Origin: Comamonadaceae bacterium
GTDB taxonomy: Bacteria; Pseudomonadota; Gammaproteobacteria; Burkholderiales; Burkholderiaceae_C
NCBI GenBank assembly: GCA_947475685.1
Contig: CANJNC010000029.1
Span: 1-41,504, forward strand
Length of the DNA: 41,504 nucleotides
Reading direction: 5' to 3'
Position numbers and translations under genes: made by a program. The stretch's first letter is position 1; each line of letters opens with the position of its first letter. The notes under the pieces were generated by a model that was given only the letters and a program-made list of their open reading frames with translations, was not told the origin of the DNA and searched no databases. Below are positions 24,972 through 34,519 of this stretch, piece by piece.

Positions 24972-25004
24972 GATTGAGATCAAGTTCACTCCTTGATTTC
25001 AATC
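24972..25004 (+). terminator. Hairpin after the TerC gene
   Basis: A 13-bp stem (24972-24984 with 24992-25004; arms GATTGAGATCAAG and CTTGATTTCAATC, one G-U pair) has a 7-nt loop. No T-tract follows, so it may stabilise the 3' end or aid factor-dependent termination. Confidence 0.5.
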
Positions 25005-25159
25005 GAGCTTATGCCAGTTGATCTTGAGAAACAAATGACAATAGCTGAATTAATCAAAGCCCTGTTTCTGTTTTTAAGATGTTGATGACTTTTTTTCATC
25101 AAAAAAATCACGAAATTAAGTAAACCAATTGATGTATATTATTTTTTAAGGCGCTCAAC

Positions 25160-25852
25160 ATGATTGAATCAAATCAAACTCTTGGCTTTGGATACGTATT
25201 AACAACCCCTGAGCAACGCAATCGCGTACTTAGGAACACCTACTGGCTTCTTGCCGTTAGTATGTTACCCACAGTTGTGGGCGCTTGGATCGGTGTTGAA
25301 TCAGGATTGAGCAGTGTTCTCAGCGGATGGGTTGGTTTAATTGCCATGTTGGTTGGTGGCTTCGGATTCATCTATGCCATTGAGAGAACAAAAAACTCTG
25401 GTTCTGGCGTTTTTGTGCTTTTGGGTTTTACTTTCTTCATGGGTTTAATGCTCAGTAGTTTGATTGCCAATGTATTGGGATTTAAAAATGGGGCATCACT
25501 TGTGATGACTGCGTTTGGCGGTACGGCTGGCGTATTCTTTGTCATGGCAAGTCTAGCTACCGTCATTAAAAAAGACCTCTCTGGAATGGGCAAGTGGTTG
25601 TTCGTTGGCGCTGTAATCATGATGATTGGCGGCATCATCAACGTTTTTGTCGGCTCAAGCGTTGGGATGATGGTGATCTCCATGCTTGGTATTGGTATTT
25701 TTAGTGCCTATATGCTTTACGATATCAAACAAATTATTGACGGCGGGGAAACAAATTACATCAGTGCAACTCTTTCTTTGTATCTAGATATTGTCAATGT
25801 GTTTCAAAGTCTCTTGGCTTTACTCGGACTTGTTGGCGGAGAAAAAGAGTAG
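25160..25852 (+). CDS. Bax inhibitor-1/YccA-family membrane protein
   Basis: The 230 aa protein has seven hydrophobic helices. It starts with the short polar tail GFGYVLTTPEQRNRVLRNTY typical of the bacterial BI-1/YccA group and ends with SAYMLYDIKQIIDGGETNYI and LSLYLDIVNVFQSLL, where the conserved acidic residues of the pore-like site occur. Relatives include E. coli YccA, which interacts with FtsH, and calcium-leak proteins such as BsYetJ. It is probably an inner-membrane stress or ion-homeostasis protein. An AAGG sequence upstream of the ATG supports this start. Confidence 0.92.
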   Translation: MIESNQTLGFGYVLTTPEQRNRVLRNTYWLLAVSMLPTVVGAWIGVESGLSSVLSGWVGLIAMLVGGFGFIYAIERTKNSGSGVFVLLGFTFFMGLMLSSLIANVLGFKNGASLVMTAFGGTAGVFFVMASLATVIKKDLSGMGKWLFVGAVIMMIGGIINVFVGSSVGMMVISMLGIGIFSAYMLYDIKQIIDGGETNYISATLSLYLDIVNVFQSLLALLGLVGGEKE

Positions 25853-25888
25853 TTTCTAAATAATCTACCTTTATCAAGCAAACAAAAC

Positions 25889-26368
25889 ATGAATATATTT
25901 CTCAAAACAATTTCTTTCTTTTTACTTTGCTTGATATGTCCTTGTGTGATGTCTTTGTCGTTGAGTATTCCCAAAGCTTTAATCGATATTGGTGTCGCCA
26001 AGAAATTTCCTAAAGAAAAATTATCAATCACACTAGATAAACCAGTTACTGTGTTTAGTAAGGAGCGTCAAAAAATAGAGCTTTGCGGAACTTGGGCAAG
26101 TAAACTACCGGCAAGGTCTGGGGAATTTTGTGTTGACACTCAACCAGTATGGAACAAAGAAAAAGGGGATATAGAGATCTCAAAAGTTAATATTTTGAAG
26201 TTAACGGCTGGTGATGGAAAAGAGCTTTCCTCAAGTATCTCATCTGCACTTAACTCTTCAATTTTGACTGTTTTAGATGGCACCTCCGTTCATCACGTCA
26301 CGGAGATGATTGGTAAAAGACTTGATGCAATAGAGATCCAAGAGAGCAGTTTTAAATTGATTTTCTAA
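25889..26368 (+). CDS. Exported DUF1439-like protein
   Basis: The 159 aa protein has a hydrophobic signal peptide (residues 4-22, CLICPCVMS). The mature part starts LSIPKALIDIGVAKKFPKEK and continues SITLDKPVTVFSKERQKIELCGTW, resembling the DUF1439 (YceB-like) periplasmic or lipid-binding pattern of two-fold beta strands. There is no clear lipobox. Two cysteines in the mature region (ELCGTW and EFCVDT) could form a disulfide. It is 36 bp downstream of the Bax-inhibitor gene, so possibly cotranscribed. Family assignment is moderate. Confidence 0.7.
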   Translation: MNIFLKTISFFLLCLICPCVMSLSLSIPKALIDIGVAKKFPKEKLSITLDKPVTVFSKERQKIELCGTWASKLPARSGEFCVDTQPVWNKEKGDIEISKVNILKLTAGDGKELSSSISSALNSSILTVLDGTSVHHVTEMIGKRLDAIEIQESSFKLIF

Positions 26369-26642
26369 TTGGGCATAGACCAAAGCCTAATTAATTTTTT
26401 TGATCAGGGAAGGTGAATATTTCATAAATTCACTTAATACAAAGTCTTTGTACTAAATTTAATTTTTCTATTCTTGCTGAATTTACTGTAAACAGTTAAT
26501 GAATCTGTAAAAATATTTAATCAAGGGTAAACTGTGACTTGAATACCTTTGAAAAATAGAAAATACCAATGGTTTATTTTTCAAGTCATTTCACTGTGCT
26601 TAATTTTTTTTTCCCATAGGATTTCATCGAAAGTGACCTTGT

Positions 26643-27620
26643 ATGTTAAAAAGTAAATATTTAATGGGTATTTTTCTGCTTTTTTATTTTCAGTTCACTT
26701 TTTCTCAGACTGGAGAATTCAACTACCCCAATAAACCTATTCGTATTGTTGTTCCGCAAAGCTCTGGTTCAGCAACCGATACACTCATTCGAGTTATCGC
26801 TCCAAAGCTAACTGAGCAATTGGGTGTCGCTTTGATCCTCGATAATCGGTTGGGCGCTGGAGGAATTATAGGTGCAGATACAGTTGCCAAATCCCCTGCT
26901 GATGGGTATACCTTACTAGTTGGAGCAACCTCTTGGATGACGATTGCGCCTCATGTTTACCCATCTTTGAGCTATGAACCTCAAAAAGATTTTTCGCCTA
27001 TTTCAATCTTTGCAATAGGTCAGAATGTATTGGCAGTGCCGGCCAATTCACCTCATAATTCAGTAAAAGATTTGATTGCATCCATGAAGGACACTCCATC
27101 TGCAATGAACATGGCCTCCGCTGGAATTGGATCGACTAGCCATATGGCAGGAATTTTACTCACTTCACTTTCCGGAGTCACTGCCGTACATGTCCCATAT
27201 AAAGGCGCAGGACCATCTGTAATGTCGCTTCTGTCTGGCGAGTCTCATTGGGTTTTTACACCCATGCAGGGTCCAATTTCTTTGATTCGATCTGGAAAGT
27301 TAAAAGCCTTGGCTGTCGGTGGCAATGTTCGTTCTGCCATATTACCTAATATTCCAACGGTGAAGGAATCAGGCGTTTCAGCTTACGATTTAAAAAATTG
27401 GTATGGACTATTGGCTCCGGCGGGTACTCCAAAGTCGATAATTGACAAATTAAACTCGTCCATCGTCAAGATCTCTCGGTTGCCTGAAATAAAGGACCAA
27501 TTCTATTCTCAAGGTGCGGAGCCTGTATCAAATACATCCACAGAGTTTGGTAGTTTTATTAGAGATGAAACCGAAAGAATGTCGATTATCGTTAAAACTG
27601 CAGGTATCAAGGCAGAGTAG
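26643..27620 (+). CDS. Bug/TctC-family periplasmic solute-binding protein 4
   Basis: The 325 aa protein has a signal peptide (residues 1-22, ending FSQT), then YPNKPIRIVVPQSSGSATD, NRLGAGGIIGADTVAKSPADGYTL and VPYKGAGPSVMSLLSGE, all typical of the family. It stops 10 bp from the convergent fumarylacetoacetase gene, so no transcription terminator separates them and their transcripts overlap or end jointly. Its upstream spacer (about 270 bp) is AT-rich without an obvious operator. The ligand is unknown. Confidence 0.93.
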   Translation: MLKSKYLMGIFLLFYFQFTFSQTGEFNYPNKPIRIVVPQSSGSATDTLIRVIAPKLTEQLGVALILDNRLGAGGIIGADTVAKSPADGYTLLVGATSWMTIAPHVYPSLSYEPQKDFSPISIFAIGQNVLAVPANSPHNSVKDLIASMKDTPSAMNMASAGIGSTSHMAGILLTSLSGVTAVHVPYKGAGPSVMSLLSGESHWVFTPMQGPISLIRSGKLKALAVGGNVRSAILPNIPTVKESGVSAYDLKNWYGLLAPAGTPKSIIDKLNSSIVKISRLPEIKDQFYSQGAEPVSNTSTEFGSFIRDETERMSIIVKTAGIKAE

Positions 27621-27630
27621 TCTTAGATAT

Positions 27631-28941
27631 TCAATTATTCGGATAAATGATACCTCTACATTCACCGAAACCAATGGTAGTGTGAGTGGCATGTTTGCAT
27701 TTGGCTGCGAACATAATCTCATCACCGTCTTCTAAAAATCTGCGCTCACTACCATCCTTCAAAGTTATTGGTTTAGAGCCACCTTGTGTCATCTCTAAAA
27801 AACAACCTGATTCGCCTTCATTTGGACCTGATACAGTTCCGCTTCCAATTAGATCTCCAGTATTTAAATTGCAGCCATTGACTGTATGGTGTGTAACCAT
27901 CTGAAAGATACTCCAGTACTGATCTGCAAAACTAGATTTGGTGATGGATTGAGGAGCAATATTTTTTTCTTTCATATTTTGAGATTGTATTGAAACCTCA
28001 AGTTGGATATCTAACCCACCAAACTTTTGGTCATTAAGATCAATCAAATAGGGCAACAGCGCAGGGTCTTGACTTGACCTCTTCAGTGAAGAAATTCTAA
28101 AAGGCCTTAGCGCTTCTAGAGTTATGATCCAGGGAGAAATGGTTGTAAGAAAACTTTTACCTAGAAATGGCCCCAAAGGTTGATACTCCCAAGCTTGTAT
28201 ATCTCTTGCAGACCAGTCGTTTAACAAGCACATACCAAAAACATGGTCTTCTGCTTCACTTAATTGAATGGGTGATCCAATTGAATTGCTTTTGCCAATA
28301 AAAAATCCAAGCTCTAACTCAAAATCTAGTCTTCTACTTGGTCCAAAAGAAGGTAATTCTTGGTCTTTGGCTTTGAACTGTCCATGTGGTCTTAGAACCT
28401 TGGTTCCACTTGCAAAAATTGATGAAGACCTGCTGTGATACGCCACTGGTAAATGTTTGAAGTTGGGCATCAATGGTGAATCTGGCCTCATGAGTTTCCC
28501 CGCATTTGTCGCATGGTGAATTGAGGTAAAGAAGTCTGTAAAGTCACCGATGCGACAAGGTAGCAACATTTCAACGTTTTTAGCTTCAACCAGACATGTT
28601 TCAACTTTATTGCGTAGGGCACAGCCCTCGCGCAATAAACTTGAGACTGTTAATCTAATAGCTGACCAGTATTTGCTCTCCAATGACATCAATGGTTCAA
28701 GAGAGCCTTTAAGGCAATGCTCTGCAGCTTTTAAGGATTCATCCGTAAAAAGTCCGAGTTGATGCGCTTTTGAAATATCGAGTATTTGATCCCCAATTGC
28801 AATACCGACATGATGGCCTATTGTGTCTTTGAACACGCCAAAAGGTAAATTTTGAATTGGGAAATCACAATCCTTCATGTTCGCGCTTAGGACCCAACTT
28901 TTTAAAGATGGGTTGTGTGTTTCATTTAATTCAATGTTCAT
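27631..28941 (-). CDS. fahA: Fumarylacetoacetase-like hydrolase
   Basis: The 436 aa protein (ATG at 28941) has an N-terminal SH3-like part and the C-terminal FAH fold. Expected catalytic and metal residues are visible: GDFTDFFTSIHHATNAG (the equivalents of Asp126 and His133 of mouse FAH), DFELELGFFIG (two Glu ligands) and LLNDWSARDIQAWEYQPLG. The enzyme cleaves the C-C bond of fumarylacetoacetate or related acylpyruvates or diketones. It is the last gene of an operon, 4 nt after the Bug gene and downstream of hydantoinase A/B. No homogentisate dioxygenase or maleylacetoacetate isomerase is near, so a substrate other than the tyrosine pathway intermediate is plausible. A TTG start nine codons upstream would overlap the Bug gene. 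Confidence 0.92.
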   Translation of the reverse strand: MNIELNETHNPSLKSWVLSANMKDCDFPIQNLPFGVFKDTIGHHVGIAIGDQILDISKAHQLGLFTDESLKAAEHCLKGSLEPLMSLESKYWSAIRLTVSSLLREGCALRNKVETCLVEAKNVEMLLPCRIGDFTDFFTSIHHATNAGKLMRPDSPLMPNFKHLPVAYHSRSSSIFASGTKVLRPHGQFKAKDQELPSFGPSRRLDFELELGFFIGKSNSIGSPIQLSEAEDHVFGMCLLNDWSARDIQAWEYQPLGPFLGKSFLTTISPWIITLEALRPFRISSLKRSSQDPALLPYLIDLNDQKFGGLDIQLEVSIQSQNMKEKNIAPQSITKSSFADQYWSIFQMVTHHTVNGCNLNTGDLIGSGTVSGPNEGESGCFLEMTQGGSKPITLKDGSERRFLEDGDEIMFAAKCKHATHTTIGFGECRGIIYPNN

Positions 28942-28945
28942 TGTC

Positions 28946-29914
28946 TTATTCCGCTTTAATGCCACCAAGTGTCACAATTTGCCTATACATATCAATTTCT
29001 TCCTTTATCAAAGCTGCGAACTTATCCAATTCAAGTCCATTGGGATCCGCTCCGATGCTTAGAATTTTTTCTTTGATGCCTGTTCTGAAAAGAATTTGTT
29101 TTATTTCATTGGCAAGCTTGATTGAAATCGCTGAAGGGGTATTCCCAGGTGCAAATGCACCTAACCAGGTTTCACTTTTCATGCCTTTTACACCCAGCTC
29201 ATTGAAGGTTGGAATATCGGGAGCAAAAGTTGTTCGAACTTCGCTGGCTACAGCCAATGCACGGACCCGGCCATCTTTGATGAAGGGCAATGCAGAGTTT
29301 ACTGCCGACCAGGATGAAAAAGTATGGCCAGCTACCACTGCTTGAATCGATTGGTTAGAAGCTGCATATGGAATATGATTAAACGATGTTCCTGTAATTT
29401 GTGAAAATTGAGCACCAGCAATATGAAGCGAGGTCCCAACACCAGCAGTTGCGTATGTTATTTCTCCAGGTTTTTGTTTAGCCAATGCAATGTATTCGGA
29501 CAATGTTTTTGCTGGTGCATCTGCATTCACAATAAGCATATTGGGCGCATTGCCAAGTAAAACCAGTGGAGTAAAGTCTTTAATCGTGTCATAAGGCAAA
29601 GTTTTTCTTAATGCTGGGTTGATGGTGTGTACATTGGAATTGATCATCAACGTGTATCCATCAGGTGCACTTTTGGCCAATTGTTGAGACCCTATGACAC
29701 CTGATACGCCAGTTACGTTCTCAACAATAACAGGTTGTGCAAAATCTTTTGACATTTCATTGCCAACAATCCGAGCCAAAACATCTGTAACCCCTCCAGC
29801 GGCAAATGGAACAATTATCTTAATAGGTCTATTGGGATAATTTCCAGCTCCTACAGTTTGGGCTTGAGAGAAAAACGATATTGATACCAATATCAGTGAA
29901 AATATAAGTTTCAT
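28946..29914 (-). CDS. Bug/TctC-family periplasmic solute-binding protein 5
   Basis: The 322 aa protein has a signal peptide (residues 1-18, ending FSQAQ), then YPNRPIKIIVPFAAGGVTD, NVTGVSGVIGSQQLAKSAPDGYTL and LPYDTIKDFTPLV. It lies within the operon hyuA-hyuB-Bug-fahA (49 bp after hyuB, 4 nt before fahA), making it the best case in the window for assigning a Bug protein to a pathway: its ligand should be the precursor handled by the hydantoinase-like pair. It is only a distant paralogue of the other four in the window. Confidence 0.94.
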   Translation of the reverse strand: MKLIFSLILVSISFFSQAQTVGAGNYPNRPIKIIVPFAAGGVTDVLARIVGNEMSKDFAQPVIVENVTGVSGVIGSQQLAKSAPDGYTLMINSNVHTINPALRKTLPYDTIKDFTPLVLLGNAPNMLIVNADAPAKTLSEYIALAKQKPGEITYATAGVGTSLHIAGAQFSQITGTSFNHIPYAASNQSIQAVVAGHTFSSWSAVNSALPFIKDGRVRALAVASEVRTTFAPDIPTFNELGVKGMKSETWLGAFAPGNTPSAISIKLANEIKQILFRTGIKEKILSIGADPNGLELDKFAALIKEEIDMYRQIVTLGGIKAE

Positions 29915-29963
29915 TTATTGCCTTTTTGAGTGTTATTTCAGATTCTTTAAATTTAACTTTTTC

Positions 29964-31661
29964 TTATTTTTCTATTTGAACGAATTGATATTTTTCTATG
30001 GCGTGCTCTAAGGATATATATCCACTTTGTACATCTTTGCGTACTTCCTCAGGTTTTCGGTTTAAGGGCTCCCCAAAGCCTCCTCCACCTCCGGATTTGA
30101 TTGTGACCCTGTCTCCAGTATTCAAATGATGATTTCCCTTAAAAACTCTCTGTGTACTTCCATCAGTTCTTAAAATTTCAACATCTGATGTGACCCCATC
30201 CAATCCACCATTTAGGCCCCAAGGTGGGCATTTAGTTCTGTCAATTTTTAAATTAAGTTGACAAGGTCCTGTAATCACATAATTTTTTATTGCTCCAACT
30301 CCGCCTCTAAATTGACCAGCTCCTGCAGAATCTTGCCGAATACCGTAGTTTTCAATGCGATAGGGATGAAAGGCTTCTTGCATTTCTATTGGAACATCAG
30401 AGGTATCTCCATGTACATTTGATCTTGATGGTCCGTATCCGTCCATTTGTTGTGTAGCTCCCCAACCACCAACGCAAGTGTCTAAATGAAAGAAGGGCGC
30501 TTTCGTAAGTGGGCTGACGCCGTGAAATGCATGTACACCATATGTACCGTGGTGTGCTGCTGCAACTCGATCCGGATATGCTTGCCCAAGCGCTTTTAAT
30601 ATCGTATCGACGACTGTAGGAATCATGTTTCCTGAACCACCAATAGCGGCATTGGGTTTTGCAGATAGAAATTTACCCTCTGGAATCACGACATTTAAAG
30701 CTCTAAAGTCACCCTCATTGACAGGATCATTGGGCGAGAAAAGGTACTTCATCGCTATTCGTGCCGCTGCGACTGCTCCACCATTTCGTCCCGCATTGAG
30801 TGGGCCTGGTAGTTGATCTGAAACTTCTGAAAAATCAATTGTGATATTGTCGTTATCAACGATTACTTTAATTCCAATTGGAACAATTTTGTCTAAATAT
30901 ATTCCATCATTGTCTAAAAAAGAATACGCCGAATAGACACCATTTTTAGCCGTCTTGATTGCAGCACGTGTTTTTTTATCTGAATGATCCCACATCATTT
31001 GAATTGCAGCATCAAATTCATCATATGAGAATTTATGGATAATTTCCTCCACAATGTCTCTGCCCATAAAGCATCCGGCAATCTGTGATTCAACATCACC
31101 TAAAAGAGCATCTGGAAATCTCGTGTTGTATTCAATCATTCGAAACATATCATCGCAGCGAATCCCTTGAGAAAATAACTTCACACTTCGAAATTGAATT
31201 CCCTCTTGGTATATTTCAGTGGTGGATGTTGATGTGCAAGAACCAACCATTATTCCGCCAATATCAATCCAATGCATAAGTACACAAAAGAATCCGATTG
31301 TTTTTTGCTTAGATTGATCTGTAATAGGGGTATACATGACCACATTGTTCAAGTGTTGACCAAGAGTCCCCGCATGGTTAGAGATGATGACGTCACCATG
31401 TTTAATTGCATCTAGGCCGTATATTTGTACGCCGTCTTTTACTGCAGTTCCAAGGGCATTGGCAACAAAAATTGCGAGACTTCCTCTAGATTGAGAAATT
31501 AGTTTACCCTCAATATCCACTATCCCAACCGCATAATCTTTGTATTCATTGATGAGCGGAGAGAATGCAGTTCTGGTTATATTTTTATCGATCTGATTAG
31601 GTATAGAAATCAGCTCATGCTTAATTATTTCAAGTGTAATTGGATCGAAATCGTTGTTCAT
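29964..31661 (-). CDS. Hydantoinase B/oxoprolinase-family subunit
   Basis: The 565 aa protein has the hydantoinase B hallmarks: DPITLEIIKHELISIPNQ at the N-terminus, SQSRGSLAIFV, ISNHAGTLGQHLNN where HAGT marks the metal site, and the Gly-rich GSGNMIPTVVD and GGGGGFGEP near the end. It works as a complex with the A subunit encoded 8 bp upstream, in N-methylhydantoinase, 5-oxoprolinase or acetone/acetophenone carboxylase-type ATP-dependent reactions. Which reaction applies is not decidable from sequence. The neighbouring fahA-like gene would fit a carboxylase making a 1,3-dicarbonyl that is then cleaved. Confidence 0.93.
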   Translation of the reverse strand: MNNDFDPITLEIIKHELISIPNQIDKNITRTAFSPLINEYKDYAVGIVDIEGKLISQSRGSLAIFVANALGTAVKDGVQIYGLDAIKHGDVIISNHAGTLGQHLNNVVMYTPITDQSKQKTIGFFCVLMHWIDIGGIMVGSCTSTSTTEIYQEGIQFRSVKLFSQGIRCDDMFRMIEYNTRFPDALLGDVESQIAGCFMGRDIVEEIIHKFSYDEFDAAIQMMWDHSDKKTRAAIKTAKNGVYSAYSFLDNDGIYLDKIVPIGIKVIVDNDNITIDFSEVSDQLPGPLNAGRNGGAVAAARIAMKYLFSPNDPVNEGDFRALNVVIPEGKFLSAKPNAAIGGSGNMIPTVVDTILKALGQAYPDRVAAAHHGTYGVHAFHGVSPLTKAPFFHLDTCVGGWGATQQMDGYGPSRSNVHGDTSDVPIEMQEAFHPYRIENYGIRQDSAGAGQFRGGVGAIKNYVITGPCQLNLKIDRTKCPPWGLNGGLDGVTSDVEILRTDGSTQRVFKGNHHLNTGDRVTIKSGGGGGFGEPLNRKPEEVRKDVQSGYISLEHAIEKYQFVQIEK

Positions 31662-31669
31662 GATTAAAT

Positions 31670-33727
31670 CTATTGCATGTCAAAAGTTATTGTGATTTCA
31701 CCAAGTTGCCCAATCAATGCCTTATCACCAGGATTTAACACAGTTGTCGAGCTGTATTCCTCAATCAAGGCTGGACCATTGATGGAAAAATTTACTGGTA
31801 AATCTTCTCTTTGCCAAACAGGAGTATCTATCCTTCCATATGGTTTTGGGAAATAAATCGATCGGTATGAACACTGAGGTTGACCTTTATTTGAATTGAT
31901 ATTGAAGAGGTCATGGAGTTCTGGTCTTGGAATGTCTGCACCAGCGACTAATCTAATTCCAAGTATTTCAATTGGATTATCCTTGTTTGAATGTCCATAC
32001 CGTGATTTATAGATATTTTCAAAATTTAAATTGACAACATTGATTTTTGAGTTAAATGTATAGGGTATTTTTACGGTATGCTTTTGCCCCCTGTATCGCA
32101 TTTCAAGAAATCGATCAAAGAGGATTTTTGCATCTTTTAATTCACTATTGAGTGTTTGCTTGGCTTGTTCCTCTAATTCTAAAAAGGATTTATCAATAAC
32201 ACTTATTGAGTCTTGATTGGATTGAATCACAAGAGTTCTAGCCAAATCCACTCTAGCTCCAGCAATTAACATTCCCAGAGTAGAGAAGTTACCCGGTTCA
32301 GGTGGGATGATCACTTTAGGTATTTTGAGTTGTTTGGCTAATGTTGATCCGAAAAGCGGTCCACCTCCTCCAAAGACAAATAATGCAAAATCTCTAACGT
32401 CTTTACCTCTTTCTATGGTGATTTCCTTGATTGCAGAGGACATGGTCGAAGTCGCGAGATCCAACACACCTTGCGCTGCAATATCAACATCATTCTCATG
32501 CATCATACTTAAGGGTTTTGCAACCTTTTCCGTCAATGCAAATTTTGAAGCTTGAACATCAAGCTTTAACTTGCCACTCATAAATCTATTGGATGAAATC
32601 TTACCGAGTATGAGATTTGCATCTGTCACCGTAGGTTCTGTACCGCCTTTAGAGAAAGCAACTGGACCTGGTTCAGATCCCGCACTTTTGGGTCCCACAC
32701 TTAAACTACCAAAGTCATCAACGCTTGCGATTGAGCCACCACCTGCACCCACTTCAACAATATCCAAGACAGGAATCTTCAACGGAAATCCATGGTCATA
32801 GCCGCCAACGTAATATATAGGTTGGATTTCAAAGGCACCATTCTCAATTAATGCACATTTTGCCGTTGTTCCACCCATATCAAAAGCAATCATATTTTTA
32901 AACCCGAGTGCCTTGGCATATTCAGCAGCACCAATGCAACCACCAATGGGCCCTGACTCAACCAGAGCGACGGGTTGCTCTATTGTTCTTTCGACAGACA
33001 AAATACCTCCATTGGATCCCATCATATAAAAAACACCAGCAAAACCTTGATCTTTTAGTTTGACATCAAAAGTTGAAATGTAATCTTGCATTTTTGCACC
33101 CACGTATGCATTTGCAACCGCCGTTGAGGTTCTTTCAAACTCAAACCATTCTCTACTAATTTTCGTTCCAGATGTAATATACAAGTCTGGTAGTTTTTCT
33201 TTTAAATAATTTAATGCTTTTTCTTCATGCTCAGTATTTGCATATGCGTTGATAAATGAAATTGCTATAGCTTCAATTTTTTCACTTTTTATGATTTCAA
33301 TTAGATCATCAAGTTCATTTAAATTTAATTCAGCAACCACTTTACCCTCTGAAGAAAGTCTTTCATTGATTTCGAATCTTAACGTTCGTGGTACAAGTGG
33401 ATCGTCGCGTCTGTATTCAAGAGAAAAGGGGATTGGTCGATTGCCTCTCCCAATTTCAATGGTATCTTTAAAACCTTTTGTCGTTATTAATGCTGTTTTC
33501 GCACCTTTTCGTTGAATAAAGGTATTGATTACATGTGTTGTTCCATGCTTTAGTAGTTCAGCTTTCTTTATGTCAGTCCCCGTGCTCTTTATTGCCTCTA
33601 AAGCTCCAACAACCAGATCTGAGTAATTTGTTAATGTTTTTCCATATAAAACTTTTTTTGTTTTTGAATCAAAAACTGCGATATCTGTAAACGTACCGCC
33701 GGTATCTACTGAAATTAAGAAACTCAT
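31670..33727 (-). CDS. Hydantoinase A/oxoprolinase-family ATP-binding subunit
   Basis: The 685 aa protein has an actin-like ATP-binding fold: the phosphate loop DTGGTFTDIAVFD (residues 8-20), KHGTTHVINTFIQRKGAKT, VESGPIGGCIGAAEYA, and the second nucleotide motif FDMGGTTAKCAL. The Hydant_A_N, hydantoinase A and C-terminal domains follow in order. It is the ATPase partner of the B subunit 8 bp downstream and the first gene of the operon with a Bug protein and a fumarylacetoacetase-like enzyme. It opens into a 792-bp gene-free spacer. The pair lacks the third small subunit of acetone carboxylases. Confidence 0.94.
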   Translation of the reverse strand: MSFLISVDTGGTFTDIAVFDSKTKKVLYGKTLTNYSDLVVGALEAIKSTGTDIKKAELLKHGTTHVINTFIQRKGAKTALITTKGFKDTIEIGRGNRPIPFSLEYRRDDPLVPRTLRFEINERLSSEGKVVAELNLNELDDLIEIIKSEKIEAIAISFINAYANTEHEEKALNYLKEKLPDLYITSGTKISREWFEFERTSTAVANAYVGAKMQDYISTFDVKLKDQGFAGVFYMMGSNGGILSVERTIEQPVALVESGPIGGCIGAAEYAKALGFKNMIAFDMGGTTAKCALIENGAFEIQPIYYVGGYDHGFPLKIPVLDIVEVGAGGGSIASVDDFGSLSVGPKSAGSEPGPVAFSKGGTEPTVTDANLILGKISSNRFMSGKLKLDVQASKFALTEKVAKPLSMMHENDVDIAAQGVLDLATSTMSSAIKEITIERGKDVRDFALFVFGGGGPLFGSTLAKQLKIPKVIIPPEPGNFSTLGMLIAGARVDLARTLVIQSNQDSISVIDKSFLELEEQAKQTLNSELKDAKILFDRFLEMRYRGQKHTVKIPYTFNSKINVVNLNFENIYKSRYGHSNKDNPIEILGIRLVAGADIPRPELHDLFNINSNKGQPQCSYRSIYFPKPYGRIDTPVWQREDLPVNFSINGPALIEEYSSTTVLNPGDKALIGQLGEITITFDMQ

Positions 33728-34310
33728 TTAAATCAACTGTTTTACAAAATATTATTGTCTGAGCTATTTTGAATTTTATTTTTAGTAGATACCCTCAGGA
33801 TATTCCAAATTGTGAATTTGTCTTGCTTAATTGTCACTTATTCGATTGAATAATTTAATCTCTAAATAAATAGGCATATATTTTTTCCCTATATTTCTGA
33901 ATTCCTAATCGATCCTTTAATTTTTAAACTTAATTTTTTAACTCAATCCTAAAAAGTAAATCTGACTTTTCTACTCAAATCGTTTCATTGACCTTCATTT
34001 ATTTGCAATAAGCGCCCTAGGGTTATTACTTAGACGATTTAGATGCACTCATCAATTCAATATTCATTTTCTACATTTTAAGAACTGTAAATGCCTTTAA
34101 TTTTAAAAGCTTGAATAAATCATTAATTTTGTGATGAATCTGTTTGTTTTAAAAATCTCATTCAAATAAAACACGATTGTGTGAGATCAAGTAAATAGTA
34201 TGAGTTGTATCAATCTAATTGGTAAAAATCCCCTGTATCAGATTTAACTTAGGATCTTTTTCAAGTTCAAACATTTGAATTTAAAGTCAACGACCTAATG
34301 GTGTCAATCA

Positions 34311-34326
34311 GTTATTGGTCAATAAC
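34311..34326. promoter_or_regulatory. Perfect palindrome GTTATTG-GT-CAATAAC
   Basis: A 7-bp inverted repeat with a 2-nt centre, about 200 bp upstream of nirK. It is a candidate operator for an unidentified regulator. Confidence 0.35.
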
Positions 34327-34409
34327 GCATTTACAAAACGATTGATATCGCAACTTTATTCAATATTTGAAAAATATGCACGTAATTGGCAACTTATATA
34401 TCAAATATA

Positions 34410-34423
34410 TTGATGTATATCAA
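34410..34423 (+). promoter_or_regulatory. FNR/DNR-type box TTGATGTATATCAA upstream of nirK
   Basis: Exact match to the TTGAT-N4-ATCAA consensus of FNR/Anr/Dnr-type regulators. A -10-like TACATT lies at 34445-34450, which would place the box about 41.5 bp before the predicted transcription start, the class II activator position. It predicts induction by low oxygen and/or nitric oxide. Confidence 0.8.
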
Positions 34424-34519
34424 AAGTTATTTCTAAATAAAAACTACATTCATCCTTGAATTAAAAAGATCAAACATCTCAATCATTTCAAGCTATTTTT
34501 TCAAGTTAGGAAATTCATT

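Larger units (their letters stand above)
33728..34519. other. Long gene-free control region between hyuA and nirK
   Basis: 792 bp between divergent genes, very AT-rich, with no open frame of note. It holds the nirK FNR-type site and a perfect short palindrome (both listed separately). No RNA gene was recognised. Confidence 0.5.
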
